Shown here one piece after another: positions 8,006 to 16,631 of a DNA stretch of 64,000 nt. The notes beneath the pieces were generated by a model. That model had not been told where the DNA came from and searched no databases. It saw nothing but the letters and a program-made list of their open reading frames with translations. Position 1 is the stretch's first letter; every line of letters starts with the position of its first letter. This DNA is from Sediminispirochaeta bajacaliforniensis DSM 16054 (GTDB taxonomy: Bacteria; Spirochaetota; Spirochaetia; DSM-16054; Sediminispirochaetaceae), in NCBI RefSeq assembly GCF_000378205.1, contig NZ_KB899423.1, positions 36,039-100,038 on the forward strand. Reading direction: 5' to 3'. Position numbers and translations under genes: made by a program.

Positions 8006-9535
8006 ATGAAAAAAGCTCTGACATGTTTGCTGTTCTTGCTCATCGCCTGCTCTTTTGTTTTTGCTAATGGAGCAAGTGAGGCATCCGCCGCTTCCGGTGG
8101 GTACAAGGACACCATCACCTTTGCACAGGGAGCGGACGTTACCTCGTTTGATCCCCACATTGGAAAGGAAACTCCCGCCGTGGCCGTGACCAACCACATC
8201 TACGATACCTTGGTGGATATCGATTCGGTCAGCGGTGAGGTGGTTCCTCAGATTGCGGAACGATGGGAACAGATTTCCGATGTTTCCTACAGGTTTTTCA
8301 TCCGTAAGGGATTAAAATTTCACAACGGCGAGGATCTTACTGCCGATGATGTGAAATTCTCCCTTGACCGGGCCATTGCCAGTGCAGCGGTTTCCTACAT
8401 CGTTGATTTTATCAAGGATGTAAAGGTTGAGGACGACTATACCGTAGTGGTGACCACCAAGGCCCCCTATGCTCCTGCCTTGCGTAACCTTGCGGTTCCC
8501 TTTGCCGCTATTGTTCCGAAGGACTATGTGGAGGCAAATCCCGACATTCTCAAGACCAAGCCCGTCGGTTCCGGGCCGTATAAATTTGTCTCATGGGCCC
8601 AGAGTGACAGCTGTAAGCTTGAGGCCTTCGACGACTATTATGCCGGTGCTCCGAAAACCAAGTACCTGGTTATGAAGGTTATTCCCGAGGCTGCTCAGAG
8701 GACCATCGCGCTGGAGACCGGCGAGGTGGATCTGTCCTATGATATTCTTACCTCCGACCTGAAGAGGGTAAGAGAGAATGAAAAACTTACTCTCTACGAA
8801 GCACCCTCCCTTACCTGTTTCTATATCTCCATGAACATGAGAAAGAAACCCTTCGATAATAAGCTGGTCCGACAGGCGATCAACTACGCCATCGATCGAC
8901 AGCTTTTGGTTGATACGGTAAACAGCGGTACCGGTGCTCCTGCCGATGCCATCATTGCACCGGCGGTTTTCGGCTACTACTCTCCGGGACAGTATGACTA
9001 CAATCCCGAGAAGGCTAAGAAACTGCTTGCCGAGGCCGGTTATCCGAATGGCTTCTCCTGTAGTCTTTGGGTCAATAACAATCAGACCCGTGTTGAGATG
9101 TGTCAGGCGATTCAGGAGATGCTCAGAGAGGTTGGTATCACCTGCAAGATCGAAGTAATGGAATTTGGTGCCTTCATCAGTCGTTCCACCAGCGGTGAGC
9201 ACGATATGGCTTACTTCGGCTGGGTTACTTCCACCAAGGACGCTGATTACACCTACTACTCCCTGGAGCACTCATCACAGCAGGGTGCAGCCGGAAACCG
9301 TACCTTTATCGCCGATCCCGAGGTCGACCGCCTTATCGAGCTTGCCAGGACCAATACCGATACGGACACCCGTCGCGAAGCGTATAAGGATCTTGCAATT
9401 CTGCTCAAGGATATTGCCAACAACGCTCCGATTATTTATACCGCAATTACGGCGGGTTCGAGCAATAAGGTCGAGAACTTTGCTCTCGACCCCATTGGAT
9501 ATCACAAACTCGAAGGTGTCACCGTTCATAATTAG
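8006..9535 (+). CDS. Peptide-type ABC transporter substrate-binding protein (family 5)
   Basis: A 509-residue exported binding protein. The leader MKKALTCLLFLLIACSFVFA ends before the shared ANGASE motif and carries no lipobox cysteine at the cleavage point. The mature protein has family 5 hallmarks: SFDPHIGKETPAVAVTNHIYDTLVDID, FRKGLKFHNGEDLTADDVKFSLDR-like segments, and KPVGSGPYKFVSW. It delivers substrate to the B-C permease pair. Unusually, it comes after the ATPase genes rather than first. It has a strong AAAAAGGAGAG ribosome site, and a stable hairpin follows the stop codon (9549-9579), which would favour high binding-protein levels relative to the downstream enzymes. Substrate specificity cannot be read from sequence. 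Confidence 0.92.
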   Translation: MKKALTCLLFLLIACSFVFANGASEASAASGGYKDTITFAQGADVTSFDPHIGKETPAVAVTNHIYDTLVDIDSVSGEVVPQIAERWEQISDVSYRFFIRKGLKFHNGEDLTADDVKFSLDRAIASAAVSYIVDFIKDVKVEDDYTVVVTTKAPYAPALRNLAVPFAAIVPKDYVEANPDILKTKPVGSGPYKFVSWAQSDSCKLEAFDDYYAGAPKTKYLVMKVIPEAAQRTIALETGEVDLSYDILTSDLKRVRENEKLTLYEAPSLTCFYISMNMRKKPFDNKLVRQAINYAIDRQLLVDTVNSGTGAPADAIIAPAVFGYYSPGQYDYNPEKAKKLLAEAGYPNGFSCSLWVNNNQTRVEMCQAIQEMLREVGITCKIEVMEFGAFISRSTSGEHDMAYFGWVTSTKDADYTYYSLEHSSQQGAAGNRTFIADPEVDRLIELARTNTDTDTRREAYKDLAILLKDIANNAPIIYTAITAGSSNKVENFALDPIGYHKLEGVTVHN

Positions 9536-9548
9536 TCGTTCATATTTC

Positions 9549-9579
9549 GGGAAAAGGGGCCCCAAAGGGCCCTTTTCCC
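9549..9579 (+). other. Intra-operon hairpin after binding-protein gene, no U-tract
   Basis: GGGAAAAGGG...CCC pairs with GGGCCCTTTTCCC across a short AAA loop, with one bulged G. The sequence after it is ATCTATAGG rather than a U-run, and the ribosome site of the next gene follows at once. This fits an mRNA-stabilising or partial termination structure rather than a full terminator. Confidence 0.6.
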
Positions 9580-9596
9580 ATCTATAGGAGGAGAGC

Positions 9597-10358
9597 ATGT
9601 TGTTATCTGAAATGACTTGGCCGCAAGCCGAGAAGTATTTCAAGGAATCGGATTTAGTCATTATTCCCATCGGAAGTATCGAATGCCATGGAAAACATAT
9701 GCCTTTGGGGACCGATACTCTTATTCCGGACAAAATCATCGAGCTTTTGCGTAGGCAGGAGGACCGATTTCTTATTGCTCCGACGATTCCTTACGGCGCC
9801 TGTGAAAGCTTGTACCCCTTCCCTGGGACCGTCAACCTGGGAACGGATCTTCTGTACGAGCTGGTGAAAAAGATTGTGGAAAATCTGAAACGGCACGGAG
9901 CAAAGAAATTCGTTGTGCTGAATGGGCACGGTGGAAATATTAAGGCGCTGGAACGTATCGGCTACGAGTTGGATGCTGATGGCTGTCTCATGGCGATTCT
10001 CAATTGGTGGCTCAATGTTTGGGAGATGAACCCCGAATGGAAGGGCGGGCACGGCGGTGGCGAAGAAACGGCAGCCGTTATGGCCATTGATCCCGACCTG
10101 GTCGACCGCTCTTATATCGATTTACCCCTTGAAATCACCGATCTATCCGATACGATCAAGGGGGCCGGTTTTAATACGGTGCAGTACGACAATATCACCG
10201 TTACGATTCCGAGACTGACCAATCACGTAACCAGCAACGGCTGGATCGGCCCCGATCATCCGAAATATGCCACCGTCGAGTGGGGGAGCGAGATGCTCCA
10301 AACCTTTACAAACTTCATGGTTTCCTTCCTGAAGGAATTCGAGAAGGTAGAACTGTAG
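9597..10358 (+). CDS. Creatininase family amidohydrolase
   Basis: A 253-residue metal-dependent hydrolase of the creatininase/MftE fold. Candidate metal ligands are visible: Glu29, His34 and Asp40 in GSIECHGKHMPLGTD, His111 in NGHGGN, and Glu156/Glu157 in GGHGGGEETA. Known members open cyclic or linear amides (creatinine to creatine, formamidopyrimidine hydrolysis) or cleave a peptide (MftE). The position directly after an ABC importer and before an M42 aminopeptidase suggests it acts on the imported compound. Whether that is a lactam, N-formyl compound or small peptide is unknown. Start: ATG with GGAGGAGAGC just upstream. It is separated from the binding-protein gene by the 9549-9579 hairpin. 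Confidence 0.85.
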   Translation: MLLSEMTWPQAEKYFKESDLVIIPIGSIECHGKHMPLGTDTLIPDKIIELLRRQEDRFLIAPTIPYGACESLYPFPGTVNLGTDLLYELVKKIVENLKRHGAKKFVVLNGHGGNIKALERIGYELDADGCLMAILNWWLNVWEMNPEWKGGHGGGEETAAVMAIDPDLVDRSYIDLPLEITDLSDTIKGAGFNTVQYDNITVTIPRLTNHVTSNGWIGPDHPKYATVEWGSEMLQTFTNFMVSFLKEFEKVEL

Positions 10359-10364
10359 GCAAAC

Positions 10365-11441
10365 ATGGACAAACAAGCAAGTATACGGAGAATTCAGCGT
10401 CTGAGCGACGCAAACGGCATCTCGGGATTCGAGGATGCGGTGGTAGAGCTTATTAGGCAAGAGGCAGAGGATCTTGGGAACTTCAGTGAAGACAGCCTCC
10501 GCAATCTTTATCTGGAACGCAGCGGCAACGGAAAGGACAGACCCGTTCTCCTTCTTGATGCTCATACCGATGAGGTAGGCTTTATGGTGAAGGCGATCAG
10601 GCCTGACGGGATGCTGGAGTTCATTACCATCGGAGGGTGGGTTCCTTTCAATATCCCTGCACATTTGGTCAGGGTACGTAACAGAGACGGTCTCTATATC
10701 CCCGGCGTGGTCGCAAGTAAGCCTCCCCATTTTCTCACCGAAGCGGAGCGCAAGGCTCCTCTGGAGGTTAAGGATCTGGTTATTGACGTTGGTGCAAGTT
10801 CGGCGGAAGAGATTGAGCATGAATATCTGATAGAGATAGCCGCTCCGGTGGTTCCTGATGCCCACTGCAGCTACGATGAGGTGCATGATATCCTCATGGG
10901 CAAGGCCTTCGACAACCGCCTCGGATGTGCGGCCGTTGTTTCCGCCATGGAAGAGCTTCGGGGGGATGAGCTGCCGCTTAATGTAGTAGGGGCCTTTGCT
11001 TCTCAGGAAGAGGTCGGGACCCGAGGGGCCGCCGTTACGGCACAGCGTGTTACTCCCGATCTTGCGATCGTTTTTGAGGGGTGTCCCGCCGATGATACGG
11101 TGGTTCCCGCTTATCAGGCACAGACCGTGCTGAAGCGCGGGCCGATGCTTCGTCACATTGATGCCCGTATGATTACGAATCCCCGCTTTCAGCGCTACGC
11201 GCTTGATATAGCCAAGAGGGAGGCCATTCCCGTGCAACGCGCCGTTAGGACCGGTGGTGCAACCAACGGTGCCCCTATTCATCTTTCCAATCAAGGAGTT
11301 CCCGCCATCGTTGTTGGTATTCCCGTTCGCTATGCACATACCCATTACGGGATATCCTCATATAGCGACTTCGCCCACGGGGTTGAGCTTGCAGTGAAGA
11401 TCATACGGAATATCACACACGATATTATTGCCGGTTTTTGA
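10365..11441 (+). CDS. M42 family metallopeptidase (aminopeptidase)
   Basis: A 358-residue cytosolic dinuclear-metal aminopeptidase of the M42 family (glutamyl aminopeptidase/tetrahedral aminopeptidase type, often misnamed endoglucanase). Metal and catalytic motifs seen: AHTDEVGFMV (His67, Asp69), GKAFDNRLGCAA (bridging Asp), SQEEVGTRGA (general-base Glu plus metal Glu), and a late Tyr-Ala-His motif IPVRYAHT. Members form large tetrahedral dodecamers that trim short peptides. It follows the creatininase gene by six bases in the same transcript. Function is inferred to be final breakdown of imported peptides; other M42 substrates are possible. Confidence 0.88.
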   Translation: MDKQASIRRIQRLSDANGISGFEDAVVELIRQEAEDLGNFSEDSLRNLYLERSGNGKDRPVLLLDAHTDEVGFMVKAIRPDGMLEFITIGGWVPFNIPAHLVRVRNRDGLYIPGVVASKPPHFLTEAERKAPLEVKDLVIDVGASSAEEIEHEYLIEIAAPVVPDAHCSYDEVHDILMGKAFDNRLGCAAVVSAMEELRGDELPLNVVGAFASQEEVGTRGAAVTAQRVTPDLAIVFEGCPADDTVVPAYQAQTVLKRGPMLRHIDARMITNPRFQRYALDIAKREAIPVQRAVRTGGATNGAPIHLSNQGVPAIVVGIPVRYAHTHYGISSYSDFAHGVELAVKIIRNITHDIIAGF

Positions 11442-11442
11442 C

Positions 11443-12492
11443 ATGGGTATTGGAAGGATGTTTCCACTGGAAGCGGTGGGCAACAAACGGCAGGAGTATC
11501 CTGCTTCCCTTGGTTCCGATGTGTGTTTTTGCATGTCCGGACGATGCGCAATCTATGCTTGTTTACTGGATCTTTTGCCTTCAGATAGCCGGCGGGTGGT
11601 CTACGCGCCGGCATATACCTGCGAAACGGTCCTTGCTAGCTACCTGAAGGCCGGCTATTCCTGCAGGTTTTACGATATTGATCCGGAAGGATTGCGACCC
11701 CGGTTCCGCGAAGAAGAACTTGATGAAATTTCGCTTCTTTCCCTGTGCGGATATTACGGTGTTTCCACCTATGATCGGGAATTCGTGAGGAGATGCGCCG
11801 AACGCGGCATTGTTATTATACACGACACGACACATACTCCTTTTCAGCCGGACCCTGCGGCGGATTACATTGCGGGCAGCATGCGAAAGTGGATGGGGAT
11901 AGCCTGTGGAGGAATTGCCGCGAAACGAAAGGGACATTTTTCGATCTCCCCCCTTCCTGTAGATCCAGAACATCTTGCCGGACGCTACGCTTCCCTTGAG
12001 TTAGCCGGAAAAGCACAAAAGGGTGATTTACATGCGTCCTCCGAGGCTTCATCCGTTTTCTGGGAGACGGAAATGGCTCTCAGAAAAAGTTTTGATGCCT
12101 ATGGCAGCGATGAACAATCTCGACGAATTCTCGAATACTATCCCTATGACGATATGATTGCACGAAGACGGGCAAACTACGGCCTTCTGCTGGGACTGCT
12201 CGGTCCTCCGACGGGCTGGGCGCCTGTTTTCCCACTCCTGCCTGAGAATGCGACACCAAGCCATTTTTCACTTTATGCGGATGACCGGGAGGACCTGCGT
12301 TCCTTTCTTGCCCAGCGGGATGTCGCTACTACCGTCTACTGGCCCATTCCCCCGATGATTGGGGACATTTCTTCCTACCCCGGGGCAGAGTGGATCTACA
12401 ATCATATCTGCTCGATCCAGATTGACCAGCGCTACGGCGCCGAGGATATACGACTGCTTGCTTCCTGTCTTAATGCGTACAGCGGGAGCTGA
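11443..12492 (+). CDS. DegT/DnrJ-like PLP-dependent enzyme, divergent
   Basis: A 349-residue protein with the fold-type I pattern of DegT/DnrJ/EryC1/StrS aminotransferases. SGRCAIYACLLDLL corresponds to the phosphate-contacting start of the large domain, IVIIHDTTHT to the PLP-ring aspartate strand, and GSMRKWMGIACGG holds the candidate Schiff-base lysine. It is shorter and more divergent than sugar aminotransferases and lacks their clear nucleotide-sugar features. A TTG five codons upstream inside the M42 gene could extend it; the ATG two bases after the previous stop is preferred. As last gene of the ABC/amidohydrolase operon it could remove or transfer an amino group from the product. The reaction is unknown. 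Confidence 0.6.
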   Translation: MGIGRMFPLEAVGNKRQEYPASLGSDVCFCMSGRCAIYACLLDLLPSDSRRVVYAPAYTCETVLASYLKAGYSCRFYDIDPEGLRPRFREEELDEISLLSLCGYYGVSTYDREFVRRCAERGIVIIHDTTHTPFQPDPAADYIAGSMRKWMGIACGGIAAKRKGHFSISPLPVDPEHLAGRYASLELAGKAQKGDLHASSEASSVFWETEMALRKSFDAYGSDEQSRRILEYYPYDDMIARRRANYGLLLGLLGPPTGWAPVFPLLPENATPSHFSLYADDREDLRSFLAQRDVATTVYWPIPPMIGDISSYPGAEWIYNHICSIQIDQRYGAEDIRLLASCLNAYSGS

Positions 12493-12495
12493 TCT

Positions 12496-14373
12496 CTATG
12501 CTTCGTGTCCCTCTTCCCGCACCTGAAACCGTGCGACCAGTTCTTCCAGTTGCTTGACACTACCGGAGTTCTGGTCCCCTGCATTTGATACATTCTGGGC
12601 CGCCTGGGCAATTTCGAGAATCCCAAGGGCCATCTCTTCCATGCCTGCCGTCGACTCTGCAGAGATATTCTGGAGGGTTTCCAGACTGGATGCAATCGCG
12701 GCAACCTTCTGGTCCATTTCACCCGACGAATTTTGCACATCCTGGGTTATTTGGACCAGAGAACCCAATGCCTCAACAATCTGTCCGCTACCGATGGAAA
12801 GCTCCTGGGTGGCATTTTGCATTTCGTTCATACTTCGGGAGACTTCCTTGATCATCTGGAGCATCCTGTCGAACATTTCTCCGGTTCGCTCGGTCGATTT
12901 GTCCGTGACGGAGATGTTTTCGATAACCTCTTTCAAGCTTTTAGAGATCTCTTTGGCGGAATTTGAGCTCGATTCGGCAAGGTTTCTGATTTCGTCGGCA
13001 ACAACCCCAAAGCCCTTACCGGCCTCTCCAGCATGAGCCGCTTCAATTGCAGCGTTCATTGCAAGGAGATTGGTTTGGCTGGCAATAGAGTCGATCACCT
13101 CGATCATCTCCATCATGACATCAGCAGATTCGGCCACCTTTTTCATGACTTCCCGGGTGATTCCCATTTCGCTGCTGCCCTGTTCGGAGGTATGCTCAAG
13201 CTCTTCGGCAATTTTCAGTTTTTCGGCACTGGAATGGGCGATGGAGTTGATACTTGCGGACATCTCTTCGATTGAAGCCGAAGATTCGGTAATTGCCGAG
13301 GCTTGACTCTGAATCTGTTCATTGACCCGCTGTATAAAGTCTCTTACCTCGTCGGCCGAGCTTTTTGAGGAATGGACCTCCTCATCCAGATGATGCATCT
13401 GGTTTTTCATCTGGTCGCTGTTTGCTCTGATTTCCTCCACGGCCGCCGCTGTTTCGGTGGAGCTGGATGCAAGGTCTTCACTGATACTTCGGGTATTCCT
13501 GGTTACCTTTCCGATATCGAGAATCATCCCGTGGAGTGAAGAGACAAATTTATTGAAGTAATCCGAAAGTTGCCCGATTTCATCCCTTGAATCGACACTG
13601 CTGCTTACGGTGAGGTTCCCGGCACTGACCGCTTCGAAGTTCTGAATATACTCTTTCAACGGTCTGGTAATCATTTTGATGCTGAACCAGAGAAAGAGGC
13701 CCAGAAGGAACATAATCGAGACCGAGAGAAGCGTGATTTGTATCGCCGCCCTGGCCGTCGTGGCCTTTGCAGCTTCCAGACTGCTTATGATCTCAAAAGC
13801 CCCGTGGATTTCACCCACCTGCCATCCCTCTTTTATCCCACCGATGGGATCGGGGGTTCCGGCCGGTGAGCCGTGGCAGAGAAGGCACTCCTGGGTCAGC
13901 TTAATGGGACGAAAATAACGGATCTGGTTTTCCTCGTAGATCACTTTCTCTTCGAGGCCTTTTGCTTTCAGCTCTTCAAGAACCTTTGCCTCAAGTTCCG
14001 TCGGCTCGTTCTCCGGGTTACGGGGTGAAACCTTCGGGACACGAAACTGATAGTTGGCCTTTTCAGCATTTTCTTTTGCAATACTGATGGCGGTGATGAT
14101 GGGAACGGCTTCGAGGAGTTTATCCCTGTCGCCCTCGGCGGCAAGATCATCAAAATTTCGAATGACCCCCATATTGATCTTATGGGCCATATTTTCTCGT
14201 GCCGCTTCCGCAGTGTAAACTACCGCATGGCTTTTTTCCAGGATTGCCTTTTCCGCCTGGCTCCCGATTGCGTTGGTAAAAACCACAGAGAAAATAACAG
14301 AAAGAGTGACAATACCCAGCAGTGCAATGGTCAAAATCTTAGCCGCAATGGGAATGTCTTTAAACCGGGTCAT
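12496..14373 (-). CDS. Methyl-accepting chemotaxis protein with haem-c (Tll0287-like) sensor domain
   Basis: A 625-residue receptor. Membrane helix 1 spans ~8-32. The periplasmic domain (~33-208) is of the DUF3365/Tll0287 type and contains Cys163-Leu-Leu-Cys-His167, a c-type haem attachment motif. Helix 2 spans ~210-233, followed by HAMP and a long signalling coiled coil with the conserved tip [38 protein letters not shown]. The C-terminus ends REEGHEA, without the NWETF-type pentapeptide. Family knowledge: such haem domains sense redox state, O2 or NO. The frame opens 8 codons earlier, but ATG 14373 has a GGAGGAGTTCC ribosome site. It lies 35 bases behind pepD on the same strand and is probably co-transcribed. 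Confidence 0.88.
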   Translation of the reverse strand: MTRFKDIPIAAKILTIALLGIVTLSVIFSVVFTNAIGSQAEKAILEKSHAVVYTAEAARENMAHKINMGVIRNFDDLAAEGDRDKLLEAVPIITAISIAKENAEKANYQFRVPKVSPRNPENEPTELEAKVLEELKAKGLEEKVIYEENQIRYFRPIKLTQECLLCHGSPAGTPDPIGGIKEGWQVGEIHGAFEIISSLEAAKATTARAAIQITLLSVSIMFLLGLFLWFSIKMITRPLKEYIQNFEAVSAGNLTVSSSVDSRDEIGQLSDYFNKFVSSLHGMILDIGKVTRNTRSISEDLASSSTETAAAVEEIRANSDQMKNQMHHLDEEVHSSKSSADEVRDFIQRVNEQIQSQASAITESSASIEEMSASINSIAHSSAEKLKIAEELEHTSEQGSSEMGITREVMKKVAESADVMMEMIEVIDSIASQTNLLAMNAAIEAAHAGEAGKGFGVVADEIRNLAESSSNSAKEISKSLKEVIENISVTDKSTERTGEMFDRMLQMIKEVSRSMNEMQNATQELSIGSGQIVEALGSLVQITQDVQNSSGEMDQKVAAIASSLETLQNISAESTAGMEEMALGILEIAQAAQNVSNAGDQNSGSVKQLEELVARFQVREEGHEA

Positions 14374-14408
14374 GGAACTCCTCCGAACAGGGCTCATTTT
14401 TTCTTATT

Positions 14409-15875
14409 TTATATGTTTTCCAGCAATTTGATAAGAAAGCCCCAAAGCTTTTCCACCGAGGGAATATTGAGCCGTTCTTCCGGAGTATGAACCCCCGGCA
14501 TTTCCGGCCCAAAGGATATCATTTCCATACCCTTCAGTTTATCGCCGATGACACCACATTCCAAGCCCGCATGGATGGCAGCATGGGAGGCTTCCTCACC
14601 GGTAAAATCACGATAGATTCGTTTGCATTCGGCAAGGAGTTTACTGTTCGGATTGGGCGTCCAGGCAGGATAGCGTGAATAGTGGCGCACCTGACCGCCT
14701 GCGACACATATTGCGGCATTCACTTTTGCCGCTATGTCGTCAAGGGCACTCATGATCGAGGATCGCTGACTTGTCAGGACCTTCACCGTCGCGCTACAGC
14801 AGCCCTTTTGGGTTTCGATTGCTGCAAAGTTGGTACTCGTTTCAACCAGCCCCTCAATGCTCCGACTCATTGCCGCCACTCCGTGGGGCATGATACGCAG
14901 CATATAGCATATTCGGTCTGTAGACGAACGGTCGAACTGTTCGTCGGCTTCGGTATCCTGTTCAAAGATGAGGTTGAAGCCCGGTGCATTATCGCCCAAT
15001 TCCGCTTTGATCTCCTTTCCGATTGTTTTCGCCAGCTCCTCTGCTTCGGCGACTTTCTCCTTTGAAAGGGTGAAACGGGCATGACATTCTCTGGGGATGG
15101 CGTTATGTTTTCCTCCTCCGTCGACGGAAACGAGGTTGAAATCTCCCAACTTCCGCAGTTCCCAGAGCAGTCTGCCGACAAGGCCGATGGCATTACCACG
15201 ACCGAGATGGATTTCGCCTCCCGAATGTCCACCCTGGAGCCCTTCAATCGTCAACGTATAGCAGACCCGCCCCTGCGGTACAGCCTCGCTTGTAATCGGT
15301 AACATACCTTCGGTGTTGACACCTCCCGCACAGCCGATATAAAAAACCCCCGGTTCCTCCGAGTCGAGGTTGAGAAGGATTTTTCCGTCGATTATGGAGG
15401 GATCAAGACCCATTGCCCCAGTTAAGCCCGTTTCCTCGTCAACGGTAAAGAGTGCTTCAATAGGGCCGTGGCTGATTTCATCAGATGCAAGGACCGCCAG
15501 GGCCATGGCAACCGCAATGCCGTTGTCGGCTCCCAGGGTCGTTCCGTCGGCTTTGAGCCAGTCGCCGTCGACTACAAGTTTGATAGGATCAACGGTAAAA
15601 TCATGCTTTGTCGTACGGTTTTTTTCGCATACCATATCGAGATGGCCCTGGAGGACGACTCCCGGATGGGCCTCCTTACCGGCAGAAGCACCCTTCTTTA
15701 CCGCAATATTGCCCGCCGCATCGACTTTCCAGGCCATATGATGCTCTTCTGCGAATTGCCGGACATAATCACGAACCGCTGCCTCGTTGCACGAACAGCG
15801 GGGAATCTTGCTGATGGCCTGAAAATAGTGCCAGACCGAAACGGGTTTTCTTCCTTCCAAAGGGTTATTATTCAT
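14409..15875 (-). CDS. pepD: Aminoacyl-histidine dipeptidase PepD (M20 family)
   Basis: A 488-residue cytosolic Zn peptidase that splits dipeptides such as carnosine (beta-Ala-His). Metal and catalytic residues match PepD: LQGHLDMV (His78, Asp80), TLGADNGIAVA (bridging Asp117), and TVDEETG (Glu147 general base, Glu148). A lid domain with LQGGHSGGEIHLGRGNAI and a C-terminal HAGLECGVIGDKLKGMEMISFGP-type segment complete the family pattern. Length is normal (~485). Start ATG 15875 has AAGGAG upstream. The gene is upstream of, and probably co-transcribed with, the haem MCP gene, an unexpected pairing of a peptide-degrading enzyme with a chemoreceptor. Confidence 0.93.
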   Translation of the reverse strand: MNNNPLEGRKPVSVWHYFQAISKIPRCSCNEAAVRDYVRQFAEEHHMAWKVDAAGNIAVKKGASAGKEAHPGVVLQGHLDMVCEKNRTTKHDFTVDPIKLVVDGDWLKADGTTLGADNGIAVAMALAVLASDEISHGPIEALFTVDEETGLTGAMGLDPSIIDGKILLNLDSEEPGVFYIGCAGGVNTEGMLPITSEAVPQGRVCYTLTIEGLQGGHSGGEIHLGRGNAIGLVGRLLWELRKLGDFNLVSVDGGGKHNAIPRECHARFTLSKEKVAEAEELAKTIGKEIKAELGDNAPGFNLIFEQDTEADEQFDRSSTDRICYMLRIMPHGVAAMSRSIEGLVETSTNFAAIETQKGCCSATVKVLTSQRSSIMSALDDIAAKVNAAICVAGGQVRHYSRYPAWTPNPNSKLLAECKRIYRDFTGEEASHAAIHAGLECGVIGDKLKGMEMISFGPEMPGVHTPEERLNIPSVEKLWGFLIKLLENI

Positions 15876-16047
15876 AGATGGCTCCTTAGTTTGTACATTT
15901 ACGCCACTATAGTACCATATACCGATGTGAGCTCATATCTTTTTGACGGAAAATTAAAAAAAGGGGGCCGATTTTTGTTGCGGGTGGCACTATCTTATTA
16001 CTATCTTTGGTGTCTGATAAAAAATGATGAAAAAATGGGACAACCTA

Positions 16048-16076
16048 TTGACGGTTTAAAATGAGATGGGTATTTT
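16048..16076 (+). promoter_or_regulatory. Candidate promoter of the TetR/efflux operon
   Basis: TTGACG (16048-16053), exactly 17 bases, then TATTTT (16071-16076). The expected start point falls inside the inverted repeat at 16079-16098. Confidence 0.6.
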
Positions 16077-16078
16077 TT

Positions 16079-16098
16079 GTTACCGAACAGTCGGTAAC
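16079..16098. promoter_or_regulatory. Candidate TetR operator (8-bp perfect inverted repeat)
   Basis: GTTACCGA (16079-16086) and TCGGTAAC (16091-16098) are perfect arms around ACAG. The site covers the expected transcription start and ends five bases before the ATG at 16104, an arrangement typical of autorepression by TetR proteins. Confidence 0.65.
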
Positions 16099-16103
16099 TT
16101 TAT

Positions 16104-16631
16104 ATGACGGATAAGCAGAAACGAAGAAAAGAAGAGATCATCGAAACCGCATTTCGAGTGTGGTCGGAGAGCTTGTTTAAAAAGACCAGCCTCTCAGCCG
16201 TTGCGGCGCGTATGGGAATAAGTAAAACAGCATTGTACCGCTACTTTTCGGGAAAAGAGGCATTACTTCTGGCTATGGAAGAATTTTTTCTTCGTTTGTA
16301 CAACCGCTTATGCGATGAGGTGGTCAGGCATCGAGGCGAAAGGAGTGTTGCTGAGGCGCTGGAGGCGTATAACCGTATTTTTGTAGGCTTTTTTGCAAGG
16401 AACCCTCACTACCTCCGGTTTGCTCAGATTCGATTTATCCGAAAGCCTGAAGTCGGCGATTCCTTTCTTGCCATGACCTTTCGGAGAAATATGGATCTTT
16501 TTCCTGCTGAGCCTCTTGCAAGGGAGTTCGGCTGGAGGATGGCGCAGATACCGGTGATTGTTCGCTATATGCTGTCGGTTTCGAATTTTCTTCTTACCGC
16601 CGAATATTTCGGAAACGGAGAAGATGGTTGA
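16104..16631 (+). CDS. TetR/AcrR family regulator, first reading frame of a tandem pair
   Basis: A 175-residue TetR-type protein. Residues ~8-55 form the HTH domain (EEIIETAFRVWSE, then LSAVAARMGISKTALYRYFSGKEALL). The rest is a helical ligand/dimer domain that stops abruptly at FGNGEDG, where other members would continue with a further helix. That missing helix is encoded in the +1 frame, at the start of the next reading frame. So this is either a shortened TetR coupled to a second one, or the first half of a single ~400-residue tandem TetR interrupted by a frameshift. No clear ribosome site precedes the ATG, which follows directly on the operator. It leads the TolC-adaptor-RND genes and is the likely local repressor. 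Confidence 0.75.
   Translation: MTDKQKRRKEEIIETAFRVWSESLFKKTSLSAVAARMGISKTALYRYFSGKEALLLAMEEFFLRLYNRLCDEVVRHRGERSVAEALEAYNRIFVGFFARNPHYLRFAQIRFIRKPEVGDSFLAMTFRRNMDLFPAEPLAREFGWRMAQIPVIVRYMLSVSNFLLTAEYFGNGEDG

Noticed and set aside
10143..11345. A 400-codon open frame on the minus strand opposite the creatininase and M42 genes
   Set aside because: It is the mirror of two well-recognised enzymes, shows no family similarity of its own and has low-complexity His/Asn-rich composition typical of antisense frames.
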